Shown here: positions 25,101-36,076 of the stretch, one piece after another
Layout: the number at the start of each line of letters is the position of its first letter
Numbering within the stretch: the stretch's first letter is position 1
Program-made: the position numbers and the translations under genes
Notes under the pieces: generated by a model
The model's input: only the letters and a program-made list of their open reading frames with translations
The model's database searches: none
What the model was told of the DNA's origin: nothing
Assembly: GCA_021234155.1 (NCBI GenBank)
Contig: JAJEKV010000083.1
Location: forward strand, 524,332 to 588,331
Direction of reading: 5' to 3'
From: Isoetes taiwanensis
Taxonomy: Eukaryota; Streptophyta; Lycopodiopsida; Isoetales; Isoetaceae
Length of the DNA: 64,000 nucleotides

Positions 25101-26386
25101 TGTGGCGGTCAGGGGAATATCGCTATAAATCACGTATATTCACGGATCCGAATCACATAAGTCTATCATTGCCTTGTATGCCATAAGAAGAGGTGGCACT
25201 AGGGGCGCTGGCCAAGTTATTCTCATAGCAGCCAGCCGCCAGAGTTAAACCATTATCCATGTAGTAGCAACTTTATTGGGGCAACCACACAAGACTCACA
25301 GATTGGTGCCCGTGGCATCCTAGAGTGGACCTAGCTTATAGGCATAAACCTAACCTAGACCTCTTTCGGCCCTAGCACCCGAGGAGACTCACCTACTTGT
25401 TGAAACCACGTTTTGAACATGGTGTGGCATGAGGCAGTGCGGCAATGGGGTAGACTGTTCTTGGAGGGAGAGCGGCGACTTGTGGTCGAAGACCATGGAG
25501 GATGCGGAGGGAGAGCTTGAGGGCGGTATGTAGGATAGTAGTTGTGATAGCTTATACGGAATTAGCATTCGAGGATTTGCTAGTATCTTGTATCTAGAGT
25601 AGAGAGCCATCCTAGAGCCCATATTCAACATCTTAAACCTAATCAAAAGAACCCTAACTATTAGTTAGATTTGGCCTTGATTCAGAGTTAAGATATTCTT
25701 CATGATTATTCTCATGATAGTGATTATATGTTGATGGTTGATCATGTTTGCTCCTCTTGTATTGGGAAGGGGGTAGAGACCTAGGGCCATTTTGTATTGC
25801 TGTTCCTAGAGTAGATCCTTAGTTCTATTAAATGCGGCACGTGCATAGGGCCACCGGGCTATTGGGGCTATGATATGACTCGGCGCAGATACTTGAGGGC
25901 TAGAGATGTGGAGGAGGATCCTGCCCGAGTAGAAACCCAGCGGGGGATCCCACATAGTAGGAGCTGAGAAGCATGGTGGGTCACCCGTGTGGGCGAGCAT
26001 GGGTCAGGCGCCACCTCACAGGGCAATGGTGTTGCCACACCTCTCGAGAGTTGCAAGTGTTGGCTTGGCTCTGCGTTTTGGAAGTTGATTGTCGAGGAGT
26101 GCGAATGCGTGTGTGCGCCCGCACTGGAGCAGAAAAGTCGACACCGACACAGAAAGAATCAATAATCAATCAGTAATCCATCATGCCAAAATCTCAGCCA
26201 AAAAATACACAGCCCTGCCGGGCTGATGAAATTTACCCATAGAAGCGCGCGGAGCACGCCCGTGTCCCTCCCAGCACTAAGAGTTACACCGAGTGCGGGG
26301 TGACGAAAGAACCCATGCGATTCTTTGGCCGGATAGGGGCCCTGCGGAGTATCTGGTGGCGCTGTATATTTCGCGAGGGCGTCCGC
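25101..26386 (+). mobile_element. Chromovirus 5' LTR
   Basis: Starts TGTGGCGGTCAGGGGAATAT and ends GGCGTCCGCA. Collinear with the 3' LTR, including GGTGGCACTAGGGGC, the TTGATGGTTGATCATGTTTG block, and TGTATTGGGAAGGGGGTAGAGAC (25,758-25,780). Relative to the 3' LTR it lacks about 430 bp (equivalent to roughly 37,120-37,545) and instead carries about 100 unrelated bases near 26,125-26,220. Short frames inside it are not genes. Confidence 0.85.
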
Positions 26387-26402
26387 AGTAATTATCGAAA
26401 CC
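26387..26402 (+). other. Decayed primer binding site
   Basis: GTAATTATCGAAACC directly follows the 5' LTR where G-TGGTATCAGAGC would be expected for a tRNA-iMet primer, and the next bases (ATATTCTTGG) fit the usual leader. Several G-to-A changes and an indel separate it from the consensus. Confidence 0.5.
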
Positions 26403-26946
26403 ATATTCTTGGTGTGGCAGAACTAGCGGCCATAACCGCCAAGTAGTCTAACAGGCCTATAGAGGTGTAGAAATGGAACATTTCCTGCTTGAACATGAAA
26501 TGGGGGAAAATTTTCTCACAGGTGAGTGGGTGGGGATTTGGGATTAGTGTTAGACGAAGGTTTGGGTAGTCAAACTCATCTTCTAGTAAATTTGAAGTGA
26601 AAAGTGTGCATCTGCATCAAATTTCACCTAAAATGAGTCGAAGAATCATGCCAATGGGGCAGGGTGAAAAATAGGCATAAATACATAATTAACACCTCAA
26701 GCCATTAGGAAAATTGAAAAATTACCGGGTATAATACGAATTTTTAGTATATATTTTAATAATTAAATAACTATTAAATAGGGTGTAATTAATAAGGGGG
26801 GCTAATAAATAGGGTATGATGATAGGAGAATATTCTAAGGACCCTCCTCTTTAAATATCACACGACACCTCATTTTCTCTCGACCCTACACCTCCACCTC
26901 TCTCTAACGGCCGGCCTATCCCCACGCGTTTTCCTGGGCGTTAAGT

Positions 26947-27480
26947 ATGGCCAGGACCAAAGCAGACCTCTGAGGAAGCGGGGCCCGGCGCCCCCACACT
27001 CGATGCGAGGCCCTAGCGGCGGGGCGCCATGTGAAGAAAGATGCGAGCACCTCTACGGCTGAGAAGGGGAAGAAGACTCCCCTACCGGCGGCGGCGGCGG
27101 CGAGTCTACTGCGATGCGGCAGCCCTGCGTGGCGGGGACACAAGAACGGCGAGTCACGCCCACTTGAGTTACGAACGAAATTAGGTAAGGAGAAGGAAGG
27201 AAGAGCAAGTCCGGCGAGGTAGACGGCGAACGCCGATTGCCAAGAAAAGGGCAAGAGAGATCCGTGGCTGAGGAGGAGAGGAAGCTGAGAGCCGGAGGAG
27301 GGCGTGAGGGAGGATTCTTGGCGGAGAAAAAAAGAGAAAAACTGAAGGTCGCTGGGAGCAGTAAAATGCATCAGAAGAGCCTCAGGGGCAGTGGAAGAGT
27401 GGAGGAGGGAGGAAGAAGAAACAGGAGGAAGAGGCCGAGAACCAAGACCACCTTATCCCGGTGTGGCGAGCCACCTAAAG
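26947..27480 (+). pseudogene. Chromovirus gag, N-terminal part
   Basis: An ATG at 26,947 gives MARTKADL, then a TGA, then an open stretch to 27,222 rich in Lys, Ala and Arg (AEKGKKTPLPAAAAA). It lies about 545 bp after the LTR, where gag begins in this group. The first residues resemble histone H3, but the rest does not. The capsid core is not here; it resumes about 3 kb downstream, so something has been inserted or badly assembled between them. Confidence 0.45.
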
Positions 27481-27489
27481 TGCAGTAAA

Positions 27490-30360
27490 AGCGAAGCGAG
27501 CGGCGAGGCTTCGCCCGCGAAGGAAGATTACGCGCTACCCGGCCCAGCGCCTCAAGGCATACCGAAACTCACGCCGTCGGTGGGCCAGTATAATGAAATT
27601 AGTATTACTTGGCCGAGCGTCAGCCAGGCCGATGGAGAAGCGCCAAAACCAATAACCGCCCGCCCGCCACAGCAGAAAGCAAGAAGGTCCACCATGGACC
27701 TAATTCCCACTGCCTTGAAGTTTTGGGAGATTAAAGCACTTTCAGCGGTGCACTAATCTCCTGATTAGGAAAAGCGCCGTTTGGCGGCTTATGCGGGAGG
27801 TAATGGCGGAAATCGTCACCCGACTATAGGGTGGCGTCACCCACAACTAAAGATTATTTGCAGTAGCGGCTGAGGCCCGACTCTGGGTGTTTGAGAAGGA
27901 ACCTGCCTTGCGTCCACGCTGAAGAGGGTGACCCTCATGCCCAGAACATCCACTTGGCAGCGTCGCGTAAGCAAAGGCTTGTATGAGGATGCAATTTTAT
28001 CAAACTAATGTAATTATTTTCCTATAAATATAAAAGTTTTGTGTAAAAGCGTGCAATAAATATAAAGTAGGTGTAAAAACATGTTTAAGTAATTAAATAG
28101 GAAAAGGAAATTAGAAAAAATTTTTTAGGTCGGGGAACCCGTCGGGTCGTAAACCCATCTTTGCGCTAGCATGACGAGACCCACATCAGCAGCAGCGCCG
28201 CAATTTAAGCCAAATTTTAGCTAAGTCATGTCCAAATTAAGTAATAAAGTTGCTAATTAAGTCGGAATCATGCTAGAAAGTCATATTAGCATCTTAACAC
28301 CCTAAAATTTTTAAAGTTGAAATAACTTGTCGGGTCTAAAATTAAAGGCGCGTGCGCCCATGGCCAGGAGACCCCATCCATGTGACATACACCCGATTTA
28401 CATGAGAACTTCGCCTAGCTTATTAAATTTATTTGACCCAACAAAGCGCCATGTAGTGTTTAACTGCCTTGTTTTGTTTAGGGTACATCTTCATGGTAGC
28501 TCATTTGGACACCCAGGCCATAGATTTGGAGTCTTTCCCATCAAGAGCCTTTGTACGCAGTTGAGGCACCCACTAGTCTATAAAAAGGGGCCCATTTGTC
28601 ATTTCTTCCCATCAAAAGTGCTCGGCCCTTTGGGCGATTTTCTAGCTCCTACTTGTTTCCATCGGCCATTTTCACGACCATCTACGCTCAATGGCACCAT
28701 CAAACTTTTGTTGGTGGTACAATGATTCAATCACATCAGTGAACTCCCTTTGACCAAGAAGCCTTTTATGTCTTAAATTCATCTCTTTGATCTTCCGCCA
28801 CCACAACGAACTCCTTACTGCGGCATCATTTGTCAGTAGTCGGCTCATTTTACACGGTCGGCTTGCCACTAAATGGGTCTCATAGACACCCTTGCCCAGA
28901 AAGCCATAGGTGGGGATCTAGGGGGCAAAAGTAGGTTGTAAGGATAGGAGCGAGAGAAACATGCGGGAACTACATGACTGTAAGCATCACCAGGCATGAT
29001 GCGTCTCAAACGAGGCAGCTTTAGCTTATTCATGCGATGTAAAGCTGATCAACCAACTTGGCGTCAAACAACTTATGATTTAGCTCCTCTCGACACTCGA
29101 AGAAGCGGCCGGATAGGTATCCTCGAAAGTCAAGCTGACGCCATCACAGATACCATGGGTCTACATCGAGAAACACCTAGGCTGGTCGGCGGGGACTATG
29201 AGGGAAGAAGAGGAGAGGAGCAAGGCGGGAGATAGCTGAGCAAGAAGGATGGAGAGCGTATAGCTCGGCTAACCACGAGGAGCTAAGCGAGATTCCGAAC
29301 CCGTAATAGGTATCCGCGGCCCTCCTGATGATCATTGTGGAGAGGAGTATATATTACGCCGCAGGCATCCTTAACCTTCCCTATTGCGAGGGAAAACCTT
29401 ATAGGATTCGACGAGCTCCTAGGACCTAATAGCGCGAGGAGCAGGGGTAGCGACTTCGCCGACTACTCCTGCAGAGTCGATGGCCGGCGACGCATTCTAT
29501 CACGGGGAAACCACCATGTAGGATATCGAAGCATACAGCCCGAGATAAAGCGAGATGTTTAAATACTTGGCAACCGGCATTCCGGAGGAGGAATTTGGAG
29601 ATCCAGCGAGGTTGGCCTGGCGGGAAGGGGCCCAAGGATTCGAACCCGACCGGTCAGCTCGAGGTATCGCGAGGCATCTAGTAGCATTAATCTAAGCGAA
29701 GCAACAATGTGGAGGACACGAAGATCTTACGGCAATAGATATGATGGTGAGCGGGAAAACCTTTGGAGCCCGCGGGGCCACATAAGATGCATCCTTTCGA
29801 GTACTATCTTAGGCCCTTGGCCAAAGGTCGAGATGATAGTCTTTCACCGGGATTTATTAAGAGGTGAAGAATGTCCGGTGAAGCTCCCTTATAGCTTTTG
29901 CTGAGGGTTTGGGCATCAATAAGATAGATAGCCGGAATGGACCATGTTATACTCTTTAAAGAAAAAGAAGCACTTCGCCCCGACGCTAAGGGGCCACCGG
30001 GGATCTGCACTTGTCGGGTGGTAGCGGCAAGCGCACGGGAACTACCGGCACCACAAAAAGGCATTAGAGGGAGGGTCAGCGCTTAATACTCTGGGGAACA
30101 TGGGAAAGGGCACGGCATACAAGAAAATCAAAGAACTTCTTCAAGCGACATCATTGATGGAAGAATTGTCTCATAAGATCTAAGTATATTGTAATTCTTT
30201 CTTAAAGTATTATCATGAAGTCACATTAAATGTATTCTATAGACTAATTAATGTACTACTATGATGTTGACCTATAAATGAAGTTTTTCATATGATTTCT
30301 TTTGTGGCTAACAACAATTTAATTGTAAGCAATAATGATCATTGCCTAACTTAATAACAC
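27490..30360 (+). other. Unassigned sequence inside gag, possible nested insertion
   Basis: This 2.9-kb stretch separates the gag start from the gag core. It includes an LTR-like promoter with CTATAAAAAGG at 28,578-28,588 followed by a C/T-rich leader. Then come GC-richer fragments of reading frame (28,996-29,235; 29,335-29,562; 29,707-29,904) and an AT-rich tail at 30,180-30,360. The fragments are broken and I recognise no domain. A non-autonomous LTR element nested in gag would explain the layout, but no matching LTR pair was found. Confidence 0.35.
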
Positions 30361-30369
30361 GTATTAATG

Positions 30370-31560
30370 ACCAATACTTGCAAAGCGAGAACTCAAGTCG
30401 CAGGGTCTCGGGACCAGCACCGACTTCACGAATTGGGTACCAAAAAGGAACTTTGTTCTACAGAGCAGGAAGGCGTTGAGCGGGGATATGTCACCGAGGC
30501 GCTTTAATGCAAGGTTGGTACAGATGAGGAATCCGGGATGCAACACCTCATCAACTGGGCGACACCTCTCATGAATGCCGCGGGGAAGATGGTCCTCCGC
30601 TCACCTTGTGTTCCGGGTGGTGGCGAAGCCCCCCGGCCGGGAAGGGAGGGCAACCACGGAAACGCGTCGGGGACAAAGAGACGAAGAAGGAGAACCAGAG
30701 TCCATCATCATCTAGTTCCGACTCATCGATAGCTCTTCCGGTGGACGACTTGACTTTAGCCCGACAAAGGAGTCCGACACACCTAAGGCAAGAAAAAGGG
30801 CAAGAAAGACGGATGACTCATCGAGAGAAAAGGTGGATAGTGCTATGAGCAATGTGTGGAAGATATGAAGGCACGTTTTAGTGGAAAGACATCGTGCATG
30901 GAGGCTGAAGCTATGGCTGGATGAAATGGAAGAATTTGGCAACCATAAATTATGAAAGACAAGGACATAGGGAAAGTTATGGTTACCTAACCTTTATTGG
31001 ACCGCAAGGATCCGTGGAAGGACCAATACAAAGTCCAACAAAGTTTAAGAGGAATAATTGCGGAGTTTAAGACCTTGACAAGGCTTTCCACTTAAGCACT
31101 ATGTCTTAGGTCTCATACTAGTAAGTGATTCAATGCAGTTTTACAGTTGAATCGGGGTACCTTTCTCGCTGGCTAAGTATAAGAAGAATTCATGAGACTT
31201 AGACTTCATGTCAGGGAGTATCGTAGAAGGCAAGCGGTGGACACCTATATTGAGGGGTTGGAGCAGCAATATCAAAGAGGCTTGTTAGAGCAATCAACCC
31301 GCGTGATTCTTGAGGCGAAGATAAAGCTATAAGTTTGGAGGGAGGCACCAAAGAACTCCAGCAGAGAATCGCCAACCTAGAGGTAAGAGTTCTGATGCTC
31401 GGGGACAATATCCGGGGCAACGTCAGCCGGCTGCACCATCGGGGGCAGGCAAGGTAGGATAAGAGCAAAGCTTTTGGGGGCCGTAAACCTGTGAACGCAT
31501 GCATGGGGGAAGTGCTCTTAAGCCGTCTCCCTGGAAGCCGTTTTCTTGAAGGAAAAGAGA
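30370..31560 (+). pseudogene. Chromovirus gag, core and C-terminal part
   Basis: Gag forms the cytoplasmic particle. Across frames I see a LLDRKDPWKDQY segment (about 30,990) and, in a second frame, MRLRLHVREYRRRQAVDTYIE with LEQQYQRGLLEQ downstream (about 31,190-31,300), matching the capsid helices of gypsy Gag that end with a conserved Y-rich, E/Q-rich region. KELQQRIANLE follows. The zinc knuckle (CX2CX4HX4C) expected near 31,480-31,560 is not readable. At least four frame changes. Confidence 0.55.
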
Positions 31561-31759
31561 GCGTGAATGCATTGAGAAGAAGTTATGTAGTGCTTCCGGC
31601 CCGGGGCATCGGGACACATGATTGTCCATTCGTCATGCAAATCGGCTTTGGGAACTCTTGGATTGGGACTCCCCAACGGGGCTTTATCGAGGACGACATG
31701 AACAGCCGGGGAGGGCCACGACTTCATAGATAATTGAGTGTCACATATGTGCAAACATT

Positions 31760-32130
31760 GAGTCGGATGAGATAGAATCACCAACCGTAGTCATTGCGGT
31801 GATGGGATCATAGATAGTAATCCTTATGTAGTCCTCATAGATACAGTAGCTCTCATAATTTTTTGCATCTCCTAGATTGGCTGCTCTAATGAAGAACAAG
31901 GTATTGAAGTCTAAGCCAAGGCCGGTAGCTATGATAAACCGAGCAGCCATTCGCACACTAAGGGGAGGAGGATCACCTTTGACATAGACCTTTAGTGGGG
32001 CCAAATGGCCCGATGGGAGCAGAAGTCATGGATATTGGAAGGTATGATCTTATAGTGGGAATGGAATTTTGAAGCCAGCCAAAGCCATGATTGATCATGG
32101 TAGGGATGAAGTCTCCATGACGGCACCGCA
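31760..32130 (+). pseudogene. Chromovirus aspartic protease
   Basis: Retropepsin-type protease that would process Gag-Pol. VLIDTVAL (about 31,831-31,854) stands where LIDTGAT is expected, so the DTG active site reads DTV. SPRLAALMK follows, then GRYDLIVGMEF (about 32,038-32,070), the usual second strand block. The frame shifts at least twice between these blocks. The altered active site would inactivate the enzyme even if the frames were continuous. Confidence 0.7.
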
Positions 32131-32499
32131 ACGGCAAACAAGTTGATAGTGAAAGGTAAGAAGCTAGAATCCCCCTATGCAAAGGTATTTCTTTGAAGCG
32201 GCTAAGGCGAAGTATAGAAAGGAATAAGGTGGATTACATCTTGAGGATGGAATCGGTTGAGCCGTGCGGGGATGAAGTGACAAAAGGGAAATCAGCTGCC
32301 AGGCAAATAGCAAGGCTTATTTCAGAATGAGGGATGTATTTCGATGAAATCCGACGCCAACCTTTATAGGGTGTGGAATGTGAGATCACATTGGCTCGGG
32401 ATCTTGGCCAGGCAGTGAAGGCCATATAGAATGAGCATCCCAGAGTTGATTGAGCTCAAGCAAATTTGAATTGCTTTCGAGCTTGGATTTATAAGAGCA

Positions 32500-33110
32500 A
32501 AGTGTGTCTCCTTTCGGAGCACCTATACTCTTTGTCAAGAAGAAAGATGGAGTTTAAGAATGTGCATAGACTATCTCCCATTTCAAATAAGCGTGACGAT
32601 AAAGAATAAGTATGCATTGCCAAGGCGGATGACCTAATGGATCAGCTACAAGGAGCAAAGGTATTCTCTAAGATTGATTTAAGATCAGGATACCATCGTG
32701 ATAAGAATAAAGGAAGAGGACATCCATAAGGCCGCTGCCGGAACGCGGTATGGTCATTTTGAGTTCTGATAATGCCCTTTGGATTGTCGAACGCTCCGCG
32801 AATTTATATGCCTCATGAGCGATATATCTTCGGAGACTTCTTGGATGAGTTTGTTATTGTCTTCTTAGGCGACATCCTAATCTCAAACAAGTCCTTTGAA
32901 GAGCATTGTCGGCACCTCGGGGAAAGTGTTGGAGAAGTTGAGGCGTCATCGGTTGTATGGGAAGCTCTCCAAGTGCCACCCGCCATATGGTGCCCGTGGA
33001 GTACTTGGGGCATGTAGTAACATCCGAGGAATCTCCACAGATCCATCTAAGATTGAGGCAATAGTTGATTGGCCAGCCCAAGGAATGTGGGTGAGTAAGA
33101 AGCTTTCGGG
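32500..33110 (+). pseudogene. Chromovirus reverse transcriptase
   Basis: RT copies the element RNA into DNA. Blocks appear in order: APILFVKKKDG (about 32,518), [13 protein letters not shown], a [12 protein letters not shown] block with the first catalytic aspartate (about 32,670), MPFGLSNAP (32,772), FLDEFVIVFLGDILI (about 32,837-32,881), and STDPSKIEAIVDWP (about 33,040). The YVDD/FIDD catalytic box reads FLGD, losing one of the paired aspartates. Spacing is normal for Ty3/gypsy RT but stops and shifts occur between most blocks. Confidence 0.9.
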
Positions 33111-33229
33111 TTGGCGGGATACTATAGAAAGTTAGTGAAGGACTTTGCTAAGTGGGCGTCCTCCGCCGGACCTCACTAAGGCCAAGAAGATTAGGGATTG
33201 GGCTAGCCATTGGTTAGAGAAAGTCCAAG

Positions 33230-33660
33230 CTTCTTTTTGAGAAGCTTAAAGAGGCCTTAACAACGACACCGATTGGCTTGTTCTCCGGATCCCGGTAAGG
33301 ATAAGTTGATAGCAAGCGGATGCAAGCAAGATAGCAACAGGGCAGTCTTGATGCAAGAAGGAAGGGTAGTAAGCCTACGACTGGGAAGAAGATGAACGAC
33401 CAGAGCAACGCTTTACCCAACCCATGATCGCGGAGCTGCTAGCCATTGTCGGGCGGCATTGAGGATATGGAGGCATTATATCTGGGAAGGAAGTTTCCGT
33501 TGGATACCGATCTAATGAGCCTTCAGTATCTTTTCACCCAGCCACTCCTCAACTTAAGGCAAAGGAGGTGGATGGAATTCCTTTGAGAGTATGATTTGAT
33601 ATATATATATAAGCCCGTAAGCTTAATGTTGTAGCAGATGCCCTCTCCAGAGACCATTTT
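33230..33660 (+). pseudogene. Chromovirus RNase H
   Basis: Degrades RNA in RNA-DNA hybrids during reverse transcription. LTTTPIGL near 33,260 is the RT-RNase H connection. RMQAR stands where the SDAS block would be. A Y-P-T-H-D-x-E-L-L-A-I-V segment (about 33,417-33,450) and GRKFPLDTD-MSLQYLFTQP (about 33,485-33,545) follow. Then come LRQRRWMEFL and the ADALSR-like end near 33,640. Frameshifts interrupt it throughout. Confidence 0.75.
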
Positions 33661-33879
33661 CGCATACAAGGACGCATTGTATCACGATTTCCAATTTTCG
33701 AGTGAGTTTGGCAAGAAGATTGAAGAGTCCTTGCCAGCAGTTATGTAAACTTCAAGGAGGTATGGGAAAGTCTTTCCAAGGAAGCGAGAGCGGGATAAGG
33801 AGCGGGGAAGCCTTCAAACATTATAAGAAGGGAAGGCAACTGTTGTATCTAAGCATAAAATTTGTGTGTGCCCGAATCA

Positions 33880-34930
33880 TCGGGGGTAAGGAAGTTAATT
33901 TTCATGACACACATAACAGCCCAATAGCGGGGCATGCCGGGCTTTATGAAGACCTATTTCCAAGATTCGGCGAAGTTACACGGCCGAGGTATGAAGAAGC
34001 GAGATAGTTTGCATATATTTGGATTGCCAGTTATGTGTCAGCCCGGACCAAAGGCGGAACAGCTGCGGATTAGGGTGCTTTAGAGCCATTGGGGTGCCAA
34101 ATGCAAGTGGGAGGTCATAAGCATGGATTTCATCACAGGTCTCCCTAGAACTCTTGAGGCAAGGATGCATTGATGGTTGTCAGATAAGTTATCAAAAGAT
34201 GGCGATTTTGTGCCTTGCAAAACCACCCGACACCGCATTAGAATCTCGCAAAGTTATTTGTAAGGGAGATTTTTAGACTCCATGGCATGCCTCGGGGAGA
34301 TAATATCCGGATAGAGATTCTAAGTTTATGAGTGCCTTTTGGCGGGATCTCTTTAGCAACTATCTGCATTTAAGCTCTCCATGAGCGGCATATCATCCCT
34401 AAAACAGATGGCAGACGGAAAGGACCAATGGATCATTGAAGACATGCTTCAAGCTATGTGTGGAACAAGCAGTCCAAGTGGACGAGTACATTCACTTGGT
34501 GGAATTAAGCTACAATTGCCAAAAGCGAGGTGAGTCATCCCGCATGTCGCCTTTCATGGTGAACTACGGCTACCGATTGTTTAACCCGGGACACCGCACA
34601 ATCACGCGGTCCAAGGTAGAAGTATCCCAAATGATGTTAGGGGATATGAAAAGAACTAGTAGAGGAAGTAAGGGGTTATTTATTGGCAGCAAGAAGTCTA
34701 CAGAAGAGTGTAAACAAGCCGCCAGGACCGTAAGGGAGTTTAAGGTGGAGATACCGGTTTGGTTGAAGATCAAGGTGAAGCAAGCCAAGTCTGCTGGATT
34801 GGGAGCCGCAAGAAGCTTGCCCCTAGGTGGGGCTGGGCCGCTCAAGATTTTAGAGAGAGTGGGCTCTCAAGCCTATAAGTTGGATCTTCCAACCCCATCT
34901 TAAGGTCCACAAGGTCTTCCACGTAAGTTT
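33880..34930 (+). pseudogene. Chromovirus integrase
   Basis: Inserts element DNA into chromatin. The HHCC zinc-binding region is visible as HD-HNSPIAGHAG followed by a region with C-Q-R-K. The core shows WEVISMDFITGLP (about 34,108-34,146) with the first catalytic Asp, then DRDSKFMSAFWRDLF (about 34,312-34,357) with the second. TDG-TERTNG follows near 34,407-34,432, and the open frame 34,436-34,903 includes the region to the GPY/F module (GPLKILERVGSQAYKLDLP). Only this last stretch is continuous; the rest lies in several frames. Confidence 0.85.
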
Positions 34931-34959
34931 ATTAAAAAGGCACAATCCTAACCCCGAGG

Positions 34960-35225
34960 TTTTTGGATACTCCAACCTTGTTGGAAATGACTCGAGGAGC
35001 AAGTGGAAATAGTGCCCGAAAGTTGCTTCTTGATAAATCATTCAAGAAGACTAGGAGGTCTCAATTCCTCCAATATTTGTTAAGTGGGAAGCACTTACCC
35101 ATTTGGAAGACGCTGACGTGGGTATTGAAGCAAGACTTGGAGAAGCAATACCAGAATTTATGAAGGAATTTGATGGGCGAAGTCGTCTCCGGCTTGGAAT
35201 GCGACCGGACTTGCCGTGGTTAGCT
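34960..35225 (+). pseudogene. C-terminal chromodomain of the chromovirus integrase
   Basis: After the VHKVFHVS-like block come LDTPTLLE, then RRSQFLQYLLSGKHLPIWKT and TWVLKQDLEKQYQ, which match the chromodomain pattern (R-x-x-x-Q-Y-L-V-K-W, W-E-x-x-x-W). The invariant KW is degraded. Chromodomains of this type bias integration toward marked heterochromatin. The protein would end near 35,225. Confidence 0.7.
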
Positions 35226-36076
35226 AGGTATATTGTTAGTTAGTTTAAGCCCGGCGCATGCATTCTAGTTAGGAGGGTGCATGTGCGTAACCTGGATCGT
35301 GGTGGGCGATGATGGGATACGCTTTTAGGGCATTCTCTAGGCCACACGCACCAATAGGTGCGCATGACCATTAGGGTCATGTGAGTGAGGAATGAGGCAT
35401 AGTGAATATGATGGGACATCGACGGATGATCTCTATGCCACGATGCGCGGATACGACACCCCGGCCGTAGGAGGGTCATGGTGAAGCTTAAGTGATCATG
35501 CGCGATGATGGGATCGTGAGACGTTCCCCTAGCTGAAACCCCGGGGCATGATGCATGGGGTGTACTCGATCCGGGGGATCGTACAAGGTAGCACTCGATC
35601 ATGGGCAATGATGGGAACATCTTAAATGATCCCTAAGCTCAACCGAAAGGGCCATGATCTTGGGCAAGGTAGTAGGACAACCTTGAGCCAAGAGGTTCGC
35701 CTCAAGGAGGTAAGGGGTGGTCCCTAAAACCACAAATTATTAACTAAACTAACGTAATGTGCTCCTTTTGCGGGCAAGTAGAAGGAGGACTTCCAACGAG
35801 GAGCGCCAAGCGTTACGAGAAGCTAGGGGAGCCATAATTTAGATTATGAACCCTAATAACTCTTATAATAATGTTTGAATTATCGTAGGAAATAACTCTG
35901 TTAAGGCTATATAATTTTGTATAAGTACAAATATAGCCTAAATTTTGGACCTTTAACTAATAAAACTTGATTACTAAAGTAAAATTAAAGGTTATGACAT
36001 GTTGTTTTGTTGCAGTATATAAGGTAGGTTGTCACCTTTAGCTTAATGCCGAGGACAAGATTGTCCTAAGAGAGAA
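35226..36076 (+). other. Non-coding 3' region of the chromovirus
   Basis: Lies between the pol end and the 3' LTR. It repeats the words CGATGATGGGA and CATGATGCAT-like motifs several times (35,300-35,640). The last bases before the LTR, AAGAGAGAA, are the likely polypurine tract. No gene is seen. Confidence 0.6.

Noticed and set aside
26947-26975. Histone H3-like start (MARTK)
   Set aside because: Only five residues match; the following sequence does not contain the H3 tail or core. Position after a 5' LTR fits gag.
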